Below, piece after piece: positions 16,769-25,653 of a stretch of 64,000 nucleotides of DNA (its first letter is position 1; every line of letters starts with the position of its first letter). The notes beneath the pieces are model-generated. The model was not told the origin of the DNA. It worked only from the letters and a program-made list of their open reading frames with translations, and made no database searches. Made by a program: the position numbers and the translations under genes. Source of the DNA: Chromatiaceae bacterium (GTDB taxonomy: Bacteria; Pseudomonadota; Gammaproteobacteria; Chromatiales; Chromatiaceae); the NCBI GenBank assembly GCA_024235215.1, contig JACKMU010000004.1, positions 1-64,000 of the forward strand, read 5' to 3'.

Positions 16769-18283
16769 TCAGAAACTCTTCAGATACTCGATCAGTGCTG
16801 CCTTCTCTTCGTCCGCCAGTGCGGTACCATAGATCCGGCCCTCATGTCCGCGGTTGGAATTTCCCGCTACCCCGGTATCGAACAGGAAGAAACGCTTCTC
16901 GCCCTCGGCGGCCACATCGGACACGAAGCCCACTTTCGTCTTGTCGTAGACGTCGTAACCCCGGTAGAACCGCTCTGGTCTGGCGGCAGCCGGCTGCAAC
17001 AGATCGTACAGCGTGGGCACCGATCCGTTGTGCAGATAGGGAGCGCGCAGCCAGATGCCATCGAGCGGCATATTGGCGTAGCCGTAGGTCTTGCGGAAAT
17101 GGCTGAAGCGCTCGTCGCCGTAGCCAGCGTAGAGTGTCGATTGATTGAGCGCCAACGCCCGGGTGTAGGAGTCGAGGCGCCAGCGATCGGTGCCAATGTC
17201 GGCTATCGGAACAACCTGCCCTACCCGGGCACCGCTGAAGTCGCTGCCGCTGGCGCCATGACAATCGGCACAGTAGTCACGATAGATCCTGGCACCACGC
17301 ACCATCAGCGCAACATCCGGTGCTCCGTAGGGCCAAGCCGGTGGCTGCGCATCCAGCAACCAGCGCTCGGTGCGCAGTATGCTTTCCCGGTCCAGGGTCG
17401 GCGGGGTGGCACCGGTACCGAAAGCCGCACTGCGGTTGCGCTCCTCGACACGTGTATTGTTGCCATCCCAGTGCAGCTGCATCCCCTGGCGCGCACGCTG
17501 ATTCCAGATGGATGGGAAATCACTGGCGCCGATCAACTCGTCCGGTGCCGCCGCTGCGAGTGGAAAGTTGAAGATCACCTTGGCCGAGTTGAAGGTATCC
17601 ACCCGCCCCGGACCCCACTCAGGCTGCTGCTCGACGAACATGAACCGCTGCTTCAGCATCAGCAGCTGATCACGCATCAACAGTACTGCCAGCGGATAGA
17701 CCAGGTAATGATCGATCAGATCGAGATCCGCACCCATCTCGTCGATGATTGGCAGAATGCGCTTGGGTGTGAAACGGGCATCCGCCGCGCAGCTGAAAAA
17801 GAACCTTTCGAACGCAGCCAGATCGAGCGTATTGGCAGGCATACCAGTGATCAACCGGGGTTCACTTGCGGGTGTGTCGCGCACGGTGTTGGTGTGGCAC
17901 ACGGCGCAGTTCAAAAACACCCGATCGATCCCGGTCACGCGGCGCTTGGAGACACCGATCGGCAGATCCCTCCCCGTCTCGAACAACATGCCGAGCGATG
18001 CATACCCATTCCCGGGCAGATAGTCGGCACACAGCTGCGGCAGAGCGCGCCAGATCCAGTAGGGGAAACCGGAGGTGCGTTCGCCCCCGGTGGAGCCATA
18101 TTTGAAGTGCTCGACCGCATCCTGGTAGGTGACCGGTTGGTCCCGACCGAAACGGATACCGAGCCAGAAAGTGGTGACTATGAGCAGCAGCAGCAACAAC
18201 AACAGCCAGTACCCCTTGCGAGTACAACAACTTTTTTTGCTGGATTCGCTTCCCGGCGTCCCACTGTGCGTCATCTTCTGCAT
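16769..18283 (-). CDS. Membrane-anchored dihaem cytochrome c (RoxA/MauG-like), copy 1
   Basis: 504 aa. N-terminal Leu-rich transmembrane anchor (residues 26-44), haem sites C126-H130 and C338-H342, and the APYLHNGSVPTLYDLL motif. It shares order and sequence with the downstream 482-aa gene, 11 bp away, indicating tandem duplication followed by divergence. Two ATGs (18283, 18274) are possible. Periplasmic, anchored in the inner membrane. Superfamily known for MauG, cytochrome c peroxidase and rubber oxygenase RoxA; which activity applies cannot be told here. Confidence 0.85.
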   Translation of the reverse strand: MQKMTHSGTPGSESSKKSCCTRKGYWLLLLLLLLIVTTFWLGIRFGRDQPVTYQDAVEHFKYGSTGGERTSGFPYWIWRALPQLCADYLPGNGYASLGMLFETGRDLPIGVSKRRVTGIDRVFLNCAVCHTNTVRDTPASEPRLITGMPANTLDLAAFERFFFSCAADARFTPKRILPIIDEMGADLDLIDHYLVYPLAVLLMRDQLLMLKQRFMFVEQQPEWGPGRVDTFNSAKVIFNFPLAAAAPDELIGASDFPSIWNQRARQGMQLHWDGNNTRVEERNRSAAFGTGATPPTLDRESILRTERWLLDAQPPAWPYGAPDVALMVRGARIYRDYCADCHGASGSDFSGARVGQVVPIADIGTDRWRLDSYTRALALNQSTLYAGYGDERFSHFRKTYGYANMPLDGIWLRAPYLHNGSVPTLYDLLQPAAARPERFYRGYDVYDKTKVGFVSDVAAEGEKRFFLFDTGVAGNSNRGHEGRIYGTALADEEKAALIEYLKSF

Positions 18284-18342
18284 CTTGCATCACCCTGTGT
18301 CGTGTTTACCCGCCAGCGCAGCGACCTATGCGCCGCACCTGG

Positions 18343-20676
18343 CTATTCGCTCCGCGTAAGGCAGGGACGTAAATTTTCATAGCCCCTGGCCACCAGCGCC
18401 TCCAGTTTTGGCCTCTCCCCGGTCTGCGTGGTCAAGAGTTGTTGCGCATATTCCTGCAAGGCGGCCAGGTCGGGGTGCGCTTGCCACCCAGCCTGGTCGA
18501 GTCCAAGCTGGGGCAGCGCCTGCAGCGGTGGCATCGGTGTCTTTGTCCGGACCGCATCAGACAGATCCCACATCGACAGACGCAGAAAGAGCCGTTCGGC
18601 GCACTGTGCCAGTTTCCCGCGCACCTCATCCGCCGTACCGGTCAGGAAGTTGGGGGGGAAAGGCTCGCTGGTACGATGACACAGCGCACAGCGGCGAAAG
18701 AACGCCGCCTCCGGCCCGACTTCCGGCATGTGGACACTCTCTGTGTGCGCAGCCTGATCGACATGCAGCGGTGGCAGGCGGGAACCATCCAGGCAGCAAT
18801 AAGCCACCTCAGCCATGCCCAGCGCGCGCGCCAGCGATTGCATCACTGCGCTGCGTCGTAGCGGCCTGGCGGCGAACGCCTCTCGATCTGCTTCGTCCTG
18901 CGCCGCGGAAATTTGTGCCAGTGAACGTTTGAGGAGCGGGAAATCCTGCACCCGCTCCAGGGTTGCACTGCCGGTGATCGACTGGCCGGGCTCGACCGCG
19001 CCACTCCAGGTGAGGTTCAGCCGGCTCAGCGCATTGCCATCGGGCAGACGCGCATGCAGTCCGCCGCGCCTGATGCCCAGCCGGATGTGCGAGCGCTCCC
19101 CATCCTGAGTAATCACCCCATCCGTCAGCCTCAACTCCCGCATGGTGCGCCGGTCACCCATATCGAGCGCATCCAGTGTGCCGCGCAGCAGGCGTCCACT
19201 CTCCAGGTAGAGCCTACCCTCGGCACGCAACTGCGTATCCGGATCAGCACACTGAAAAGCAATTCGCAGCACCCGGTCAGGCATCGTCCTGACAGCCAGC
19301 CGGCAATCGCTCTGTTGGCGCAGTTTGGGGATGTCGACCCGCTCCCCCAGAGCGAACAACTGCTCATCCAGCCGCTCGACATCGATCTGCGCAAAGAAAC
19401 CGGCCGCCCCGGTGATCAACTCCAGTGCCGCCTGATCTGCCTGCCACCGCTCGAGCGGCTCCCGCAGTCGCAGCGGCTCCAGCTCCGCCGGAATATGGCG
19501 CTGCTGATGCAGCCGCTCCTCGCCCGAGAGCGGCGCCTGCGCTGGCATGGCAACGGCGGTACCTTGAACCGGAACGGCTTCCGGCACCGGAATCCGGTTC
19601 GCCACATCCGGGCTCGACAGCAGCAGACCCTGTGGCCAACGCGCGCGCCAATTGGCGTCGAAGGCACGCATGAACTGCGTCCACTCCGGATTGTCCGATC
19701 GGCTGAACTCAAGGCTGTTGCTCAGCCGCAGCTGCAGCGCGAACGTAAGTACCTGCGAGCGGCACGCTCTGGCAGGCTGACTCTCCGGTTCGGTGCCGCA
19801 CCCCTGCTGCCAAAGCAGATGGACTGCTGGAATCCGGTTCGCCCGGTCGCTGGCATCATCCACCCTGCCCGGCGTGTCTATCCCCAGCTGCACTGGTATA
19901 CCGTAGAAGTCGCGCTCCTCCGCTGCGAGCAGTGCGGCGATCCCGGGGTTGGCATTGGTCTCTCCCCACAGGGGTCGTGAAAAGATGGGGGTGATGTTCT
20001 GATGGCAGGCGGTGCAGACCGCGCGGTTGGCGTAGCGCACTTGCGGCTGACCCCCCTCACGGTAGTCGGAGACGACCTGAAACTCGAAGCGGCCGGCCGC
20101 CTCGTTGTAGCTGATCACCTCGAGCACACCGGGCTTCTCCAGATAACCCAGGTAGAGACGGTCTTTCAGAAAGATGCCCGACTCACCCGCTCCGGCGAGC
20201 GGCTCGCCATCCACCGCCAGCACCACGCGCGGGTAGCGAAAAAAATCGGGCGCCGCAGCGGTTCGCTGCAGCGACCGCCCCAACGGAATCAGTACCTGCT
20301 GGATAGGCAGGTTACCCTGGCTGTCCGTACGCAACCGCCGCATCAGTTCGGCACGCAGCGCAGTAAACGGAAAGGGAATCCGGTAAACCGGCTCCGGGCC
20401 GCTGCTGTCGGTGAAAATATGATCGAACAGCGAGCGACCTGCAGGCGGTATGTCGGCACCGGGAACGCCGGGCGTCACTATCCATACGCCTGCAGCGTCA
20501 CCGGAATGCCCGGTGGCTGCCTCGGCCAGCGCATCGCCGGTGGTTGACTGATCTGCCGGCAGCAGCGCGGATCCAAACAGCAGCAGCGCAAGCAGCAGAC
20601 CGCGGGACACCCGTTGTCCCCGCGCCCGCCACCCTGAATCCGGTTTCAATGTCGGCTCCCGGCGGCAGCGTTTCAA
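18343..20676 (-). CDS. Large exported dihaem cytochrome c-like protein
   Basis: 777 aa with a signal peptide (hydrophobic residues about 26-42). Two CxxCH motifs lie far apart: C221-H225 (CTACHQNITPIFSRP) and C663-H667 (CALCHRTSEPFPPNF). The 430 residues between contain no motif I recognise. Translation appears to start at a TTG overlapping the upstream lipoprotein stop (TTGA), although the Shine-Dalgarno is weak. Within the cytochrome operon it is the third gene. Could be a haem-containing oxidoreductase or a scaffold for the smaller dihaem proteins. Confidence 0.8.
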   Translation of the reverse strand: MKRCRREPTLKPDSGWRARGQRVSRGLLLALLLFGSALLPADQSTTGDALAEAATGHSGDAAGVWIVTPGVPGADIPPAGRSLFDHIFTDSSGPEPVYRIPFPFTALRAELMRRLRTDSQGNLPIQQVLIPLGRSLQRTAAAPDFFRYPRVVLAVDGEPLAGAGESGIFLKDRLYLGYLEKPGVLEVISYNEAAGRFEFQVVSDYREGGQPQVRYANRAVCTACHQNITPIFSRPLWGETNANPGIAALLAAEERDFYGIPVQLGIDTPGRVDDASDRANRIPAVHLLWQQGCGTEPESQPARACRSQVLTFALQLRLSNSLEFSRSDNPEWTQFMRAFDANWRARWPQGLLLSSPDVANRIPVPEAVPVQGTAVAMPAQAPLSGEERLHQQRHIPAELEPLRLREPLERWQADQAALELITGAAGFFAQIDVERLDEQLFALGERVDIPKLRQQSDCRLAVRTMPDRVLRIAFQCADPDTQLRAEGRLYLESGRLLRGTLDALDMGDRRTMRELRLTDGVITQDGERSHIRLGIRRGGLHARLPDGNALSRLNLTWSGAVEPGQSITGSATLERVQDFPLLKRSLAQISAAQDEADREAFAARPLRRSAVMQSLARALGMAEVAYCCLDGSRLPPLHVDQAAHTESVHMPEVGPEAAFFRRCALCHRTSEPFPPNFLTGTADEVRGKLAQCAERLFLRLSMWDLSDAVRTKTPMPPLQALPQLGLDQAGWQAHPDLAALQEYAQQLLTTQTGERPKLEALVARGYENLRPCLTRSE

Positions 20677-21581
20677 TCCACAGCAGTCGAGGCGAGGCGC
20701 TGGCTACCCACCCAGCAATCTTCGGAGGTGCGCCCGGTCTCGATCCAACGATCGAGCTCCTTGCTCGCGATCGCGTCATTATAGAGCGTGAAATTCAGCA
20801 CGAATGTGTGACCCAGATAGGCCCGGCCAAGATAGAAGCCGGGGCGAATCATACGTATCTCGTCGCGCACCTGGAAACCACGCCGGCCGGCAAGAAAGTC
20901 CGGCTTCTCACGATATCCGGGAAGCTCATCGGTGAACGCATAGTCGATGATCACCGACTCGCGGCGCCCATCCAGCAGGCTCTGGCCGCAGTAGAGGCGC
21001 GCCGGAAACAGCAGCCAGCTGTCGCGTCCGTTCACCTCGATCTTGGGAACGCTGAGCATGTCGTCAATGAGTGGTGCCAGTAGCGCCAGATCCTCGATGC
21101 GGTTGCGCAACAGCATCTCATCCCGGTAGAACACTTTGCCTTTCCACAGCACACTGCCGATGATCTCCAGCTTCTTGGCCTTGAAGCGGATCGCCAGGCT
21201 CTTCAGTCCGGAGACGATTTCAGCCGCCCGCAGTTTCCCGCTGCTACCCTCGGGAAAGAACAGATCCCCGTCAAACGGACCATCCGGGATCGGCCCCGCA
21301 GTCAGGCGCGCATAGATCTGATCCACCTTCTCCTGATCCAGCCCGGCCAGATATTTGGGAGTAACCAGCGCCAGTTGCCGCCGCTCCTCCACACCGGCGG
21401 TAAGCGGAAGGTTGTGCTCGACCCGGGCAAAAAACGGTTTGCTGCCGTAGTCACCGGCGTAATCCATGAAGCGGATCTCCGGGTCCGGCTGCTTGCCGCA
21501 GCCACTCAGCAGCAGCGCACTGGCGGCCAGGAGCGCAATCGGTCCGAGTGGAATAGCGGAACTGCTCTTGGAATTTTGCAT
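20673..21581 (-). CDS. Hypothetical lipoprotein of the cytochrome operon
   Basis: 302 aa. A lipobox LLSGC places the lipidated Cys at residue 28; the next residues (GKQP) do not include the inner-membrane retention Asp, so the outer membrane is the likely site. The rest is soluble with no recognised domain and no CxxCH motif. GGAGGGG precedes the ATG. It lies 17 bp after the 827-aa cytochrome gene and overlaps the next gene, so it is firmly embedded in the operon and probably a structural partner of its products. Confidence 0.8.
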   Translation of the reverse strand: MQNSKSSSAIPLGPIALLAASALLLSGCGKQPDPEIRFMDYAGDYGSKPFFARVEHNLPLTAGVEERRQLALVTPKYLAGLDQEKVDQIYARLTAGPIPDGPFDGDLFFPEGSSGKLRAAEIVSGLKSLAIRFKAKKLEIIGSVLWKGKVFYRDEMLLRNRIEDLALLAPLIDDMLSVPKIEVNGRDSWLLFPARLYCGQSLLDGRRESVIIDYAFTDELPGYREKPDFLAGRRGFQVRDEIRMIRPGFYLGRAYLGHTFVLNFTLYNDAIASKELDRWIETGRTSEDCWVGSQRLASTAVD

Positions 21582-21598
21582 TTCGCCCCTCCCTGAGT

Positions 21599-24082
21599 TC
21601 AGATTGTCGCCAGAAAAGCGATCAATGCCCGCTTATCCGCTTGCGGCAGCTCGCCACCAAAATCGTGGCCACGATTCTCTTCAACGGCACCGCAAGAGCT
21701 GTACAGTGCGAGCAGATGCGGCCGCTGCCGAACAACGTCGAGAAATGCTGCGGGATTTTCAATCACCTGGTCGGCAATCGCCTGCAGCTCGGTGATCACT
21801 TCCTCCGCTGCGTCGGCGTTGGGCGAAGCTTTCAGTCGCTCCCTGAGTCGCTTGACATTGACCTTGGAGAGGATCAGATCGACCAGAAACTCCTTGTGCT
21901 GGAAATTGCCCAGTGCGCCCGCGTTGGTACCGGCCGGAACGACCAACTTCAACCCGAGCAGCTGCTTCTCCTCTTCGCCATCCCAGAGTCTGGGTCCCAG
22001 TTCGATGACGATATCCTCACTGACCTTGGTGATCTTCGGTGTGCGCTCGGCCGGATTGAGCAGCTGCTCCATCGACGCCTTGAAGAGGTCGTATCTCCCC
22101 TGCACGCTGGGGTCGTAGCGCCAGCATTTGGGCTGATCAGTGAGCAGCGCACCGGCAGCGTCGACATAGGTGGCCCGGTAGAAGTCGTTGGCGCGATTCT
22201 TCGGCTCGCCGCAGATCTCCGGCCCCAATGCATTGTTGTGCATGAACGGGGCTTGCGCCCAGACGTTGAGCAGCGAGATATTGCGGTAGTAACCGCGCCC
22301 GCCCTCCGTCGCCTCTTTCACGTTGCGATCCGGCGCCCGCTCCTTATAGCTGGTTGAGGAGAACTCATCCCAGATATGGCCACGCATGTGGTTGGAATGG
22401 AGCGCGCGGCAGCGGAAGGTGCCCACCTCTGACACCGGAACCGCCACATCGTTGCTCAGAAAGTCGGCACGTACCCCTGGCTGGCTCTCCGCGTAGAAGT
22501 CACGCGTCTCCTCCGGACCCTGCTGACTGGAGTGACAGCGGGCACAGTTCTGGGCGAACAGTTCACGTCCCCGGCTCACCGCACCCTGACCGAACTCCAG
22601 CTCCAGATCCTCGATAAAATCCGCCTGGGTGTAGCTCGCTGCCGGGTCGGAACGCTTGACCTCCAGCTCTCTCGCCGCGCGCAGGTCGGTCGCATAGAGA
22701 CGCGGTGAGAGCAGAAAATCGACGATGTTGTTCACCCGGTCTTCGATGGCGCGGAAGTTTGGGCAGTCACGCCGGCACTGGCCGATATCCATCGGCGTCT
22801 GACCGAAGTTGCGCTGCTGCGGATCCAGCTGGCGCAGGTCGGTGAGATGGTTCACCCAACACGCCTCGGAACAGGAGCCGATATTGATGTAGACGCGCTG
22901 CACAGCGAGATCCACACCGACACTGTCGCCGCCCCCTTTCAGGATATGGTGCACGGTATCCAGCTGCTCGCTCTTCTCCCAGCACTTGGACGCCCGGCCG
23001 GGTTCGCACCAGCAGGCGCCCGTGTCGGCCGCCTCCGGACAGGCACTCACCTTACGCCAGCGATCGACCTTCTCGTTTTCGAACAACGGACGCCTGCCAA
23101 TGTTGATCAGCGTATTCTGCGTGCCGGGATTGTTGATCTGGTCGGTTGGCACCGCTGAGGTATCGGTGCTGCCCGGTCGCGCATGGGCGAACACCTGCCA
23201 CTCCAGACTGCTGGCCGGCATGCCCGAGGCCATCACTTCCGACAACCGCGCGTACTGGTTGCCGATCACCCCCTTGATGTTCTCCCATTGGGGGTGGGCG
23301 GGATCCTCCGGCGGATTGAGCGGATCAAATGCGATGTGGCAGGCGCCACACGCCATGCCGAAACGGAAAGGGGGTTCGATCGAGCCGTCGCGCAGATGGC
23401 TGACGCGGCTGTCCGAATTTTCCGGATTGCTGCTGAGCGGGCGATTGTAACCCGCCCAGGTATCGACTCTGCCGCCATTCACCTCGCGCCAGCGGGCGGC
23501 GTCGAAGCGCGGATTGGGAAACTTGCGCAGCCCGAGCACCCCGCTGGAGGTGCCGAATTTCAGGTCGCAGGCGGACTGGCGCTGATCGCTGCCGCCGTGC
23601 GGATCGCCCGGTGCGGTCGGCCCCTCGGTAAAATCGCAAGCGGGATCCCGGTAATCAGACTTCCCCACCGAGCGCAGCAGTGCGTCGTCACCCGGACACC
23701 AGTCAAAGCCGTAGGTCTCATCATAGCTCTGCGCCGGACAGCCAGCGCTGCCAGGCTGACAACAGTCGGGATCATTGATCAATCCCCAAGCGGCGAAACG
23801 GTCGTCACGTTCCCTGCCGTTGAGAATCCGGTACCAGTCGATCAGTACCCCGATGCGCTGCTGAAACACATAGGTATGGAAACGGTCGTTGCCCGCAGTC
23901 GCTTTGTACCAGATCTCCTGGCCGGCACGTTGCGAGGCATTGAGTCCAGCATCCAATGAGTAGTAACCGGATGCGCCGAATGCAGTAACCGAATCACTTG
24001 CAGCTGCGTAAACAGACCCGGCAGCTAGCAGCAGCGACCCAGCAAAGAACCTCCCCCAACCTGACAGAAAGCGACACTCCAT
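21599..24082 (-). CDS. Very large exported dihaem cytochrome c
   Basis: 827 aa with a signal peptide ending near residue 27 (VYAAA). Haem c motifs are C245-H249 (CGACHIAFDPL) and C513-H517 (CARCHSSQQ). A YxxNISLLNVWAQAPFMHNNALGP segment near residue 600 is reminiscent of the dihaem peroxidase/MauG APYxHNGS loop. At least a dozen further cysteines, many between residues 105-175 and 345-440, suggest disulfides. First gene of the operon, with GGAGGGG before the ATG. Role unknown: an extracellular or periplasmic redox enzyme is the best guess. Confidence 0.83.
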   Translation of the reverse strand: MECRFLSGWGRFFAGSLLLAAGSVYAAASDSVTAFGASGYYSLDAGLNASQRAGQEIWYKATAGNDRFHTYVFQQRIGVLIDWYRILNGRERDDRFAAWGLINDPDCCQPGSAGCPAQSYDETYGFDWCPGDDALLRSVGKSDYRDPACDFTEGPTAPGDPHGGSDQRQSACDLKFGTSSGVLGLRKFPNPRFDAARWREVNGGRVDTWAGYNRPLSSNPENSDSRVSHLRDGSIEPPFRFGMACGACHIAFDPLNPPEDPAHPQWENIKGVIGNQYARLSEVMASGMPASSLEWQVFAHARPGSTDTSAVPTDQINNPGTQNTLINIGRRPLFENEKVDRWRKVSACPEAADTGACWCEPGRASKCWEKSEQLDTVHHILKGGGDSVGVDLAVQRVYINIGSCSEACWVNHLTDLRQLDPQQRNFGQTPMDIGQCRRDCPNFRAIEDRVNNIVDFLLSPRLYATDLRAARELEVKRSDPAASYTQADFIEDLELEFGQGAVSRGRELFAQNCARCHSSQQGPEETRDFYAESQPGVRADFLSNDVAVPVSEVGTFRCRALHSNHMRGHIWDEFSSTSYKERAPDRNVKEATEGGRGYYRNISLLNVWAQAPFMHNNALGPEICGEPKNRANDFYRATYVDAAGALLTDQPKCWRYDPSVQGRYDLFKASMEQLLNPAERTPKITKVSEDIVIELGPRLWDGEEEKQLLGLKLVVPAGTNAGALGNFQHKEFLVDLILSKVNVKRLRERLKASPNADAAEEVITELQAIADQVIENPAAFLDVVRQRPHLLALYSSCGAVEENRGHDFGGELPQADKRALIAFLATI

Positions 24083-24171
24083 GATCCCCTCCGCGCGATT
24101 GCCGTGTTATTAAACGTTTAGTTCGCGTGAAATGAGAATACAAGGGAGCTAATCCATGCAGTTTATGTGAG

Positions 24172-25623
24172 TTACCTGCGCCAGTAGGCGGGTGTGAGCA
24201 GCACCAGCAGGGTGAAGATCTCCAGTCGCCCCAGCAGCATCGCGAAGCAGAGCACCCACTTCGCCGGGTTGTTGATATCCGCGTAGTTGAGCGCGACACC
24301 GGCCATCCCCGGACCCAGATTGTTGATCGATGCGGCGACCGCGGAGAAGGAGGTCATCAGATCCAACCCGGTGATCGCCAGCCCGATGTACATGAACGTG
24401 AAACTCGCCACGTATAGCGCGAAAAAGCCCCATACCGCCTCGACCACGCGGGGCTGGACACTCTTGCCGCCGACACGGATCGGAATCTGTGCGCTGGGAT
24501 GGATCAGCCGGTTGATTTCGCGCACTCCCTGCTTGACCAGCAGCAGGAAGCGGATCGCCTTGATGCCACCACCGGTGGAACCGGCGCAGCCACCGACAAA
24601 GCTGGTGAACAGCAGGGTGATGGCAACGAACCCGGGCCAGATGGAGTAGTCCGCCGTGGTGAAGCCAGCCGTGGTGCCGATGGAGACCGCCTGAAACAGC
24701 CCCAGCGTGACCGCCTCCCACCAGTCGTGGTAGGTACCGGTGAAGTAGAGTGCCAGCATCACGAAAAGTGCCACACCCAGCTGGATCAGCAGGTAGAAGC
24801 GGAACTCGCTGTCGGCAAAATAGATGAACGGCTTGCGATTCTGCCAGGCGGTGAAATGGAGTGCGAAGTTGGCGCCGGAGATCAACAGAAAGAGCACCGT
24901 GATCATCTCGATCAGCGTGTTGTTGAAGTAGCCCATACTCGCATCATGGGTCGAGTAGCCGCCAATCGCGATGGTGGAGAAGGCGTGGCATATCGCGTCG
25001 AAAGGGGTCATTCCCGCCCCCCAGAAAGCCAGTGAGCAGGCCACTGTCAAACCGAGATAGAGGTACCACAGCGCCTTCGCCGTTTCGGTAATGCGCGGCG
25101 TCAGTTTGGAGTCTTTCATCGGCCCCGGAGTCTCCGCCCGATAGAGCTGCATACCCCCGATGCCGAGTATCGGCAGTACCGCCACCGCCAGCACGATGAT
25201 ACCCATCCCGCCGAGCCATTGCAGCTGCTGCCGGTAATAGAGAATCGACCGGGGCAACTGGTCGAGCCCGACGATCACGGTGGCACCGGTGGTGGTCAGA
25301 CCGGAGACCGATTCGAACACCGCATCGGTCAGCGACATGTGTGGATTGGTGGCCAGCGTGAACGGCAGGGCACCGGTCAATCCGAGCACCGTCCAGAACA
25401 TCACCACCACCATGAATCCGTCACGCAACCTCAGTTCACGCCGCTGAGTGCGCACAGGCGCCCACAGCAGCGCGCCTGCCAGCAGGGTGATCAGGAAAGC
25501 GACCGCAAAGGGCGGGGCCGCCCCATCGTCATACCAAAGTGCAACCGCAACCGGCGGCAGCATGGTGATGCTGAAAACCATCAGCAGAATGCCGAGAATG
25601 CGTTGTACTGAGCTGAAGTTCAT
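24172..25623 (-). CDS. trkH: Trk potassium uptake channel subunit
   Basis: 483 aa, ten or so membrane segments and the four P-loop pattern of TrkH/KtrB. Clear pore-region segments include FESVSGLTTTGATV, HAFSTIAIGGYSTHD and SIGTTAGFTTADYS, plus FVGGCAGSTGGGIKAIR. It moves K+ across the inner membrane, gated by the TrkA ring. It lies 30 bp downstream of trkA in the same orientation. The 89-bp gap after its stop (24083-24171) likely holds the promoter of the cytochrome operon. Confidence 0.95.
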   Translation of the reverse strand: MNFSSVQRILGILLMVFSITMLPPVAVALWYDDGAAPPFAVAFLITLLAGALLWAPVRTQRRELRLRDGFMVVVMFWTVLGLTGALPFTLATNPHMSLTDAVFESVSGLTTTGATVIVGLDQLPRSILYYRQQLQWLGGMGIIVLAVAVLPILGIGGMQLYRAETPGPMKDSKLTPRITETAKALWYLYLGLTVACSLAFWGAGMTPFDAICHAFSTIAIGGYSTHDASMGYFNNTLIEMITVLFLLISGANFALHFTAWQNRKPFIYFADSEFRFYLLIQLGVALFVMLALYFTGTYHDWWEAVTLGLFQAVSIGTTAGFTTADYSIWPGFVAITLLFTSFVGGCAGSTGGGIKAIRFLLLVKQGVREINRLIHPSAQIPIRVGGKSVQPRVVEAVWGFFALYVASFTFMYIGLAITGLDLMTSFSAVAASINNLGPGMAGVALNYADINNPAKWVLCFAMLLGRLEIFTLLVLLTPAYWRR

Positions 25624-25653
25624 CGCCTGTACTGAAGCCGCACGGGAAGCCCG

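Noticed and set aside
15558..18382. Long plus-strand frames opposite the dihaem cytochromes (383 and 568 aa)
   Set aside because: Antisense shadows of GC-rich coding DNA with Arg/His/Gln-rich composition and no motifs.
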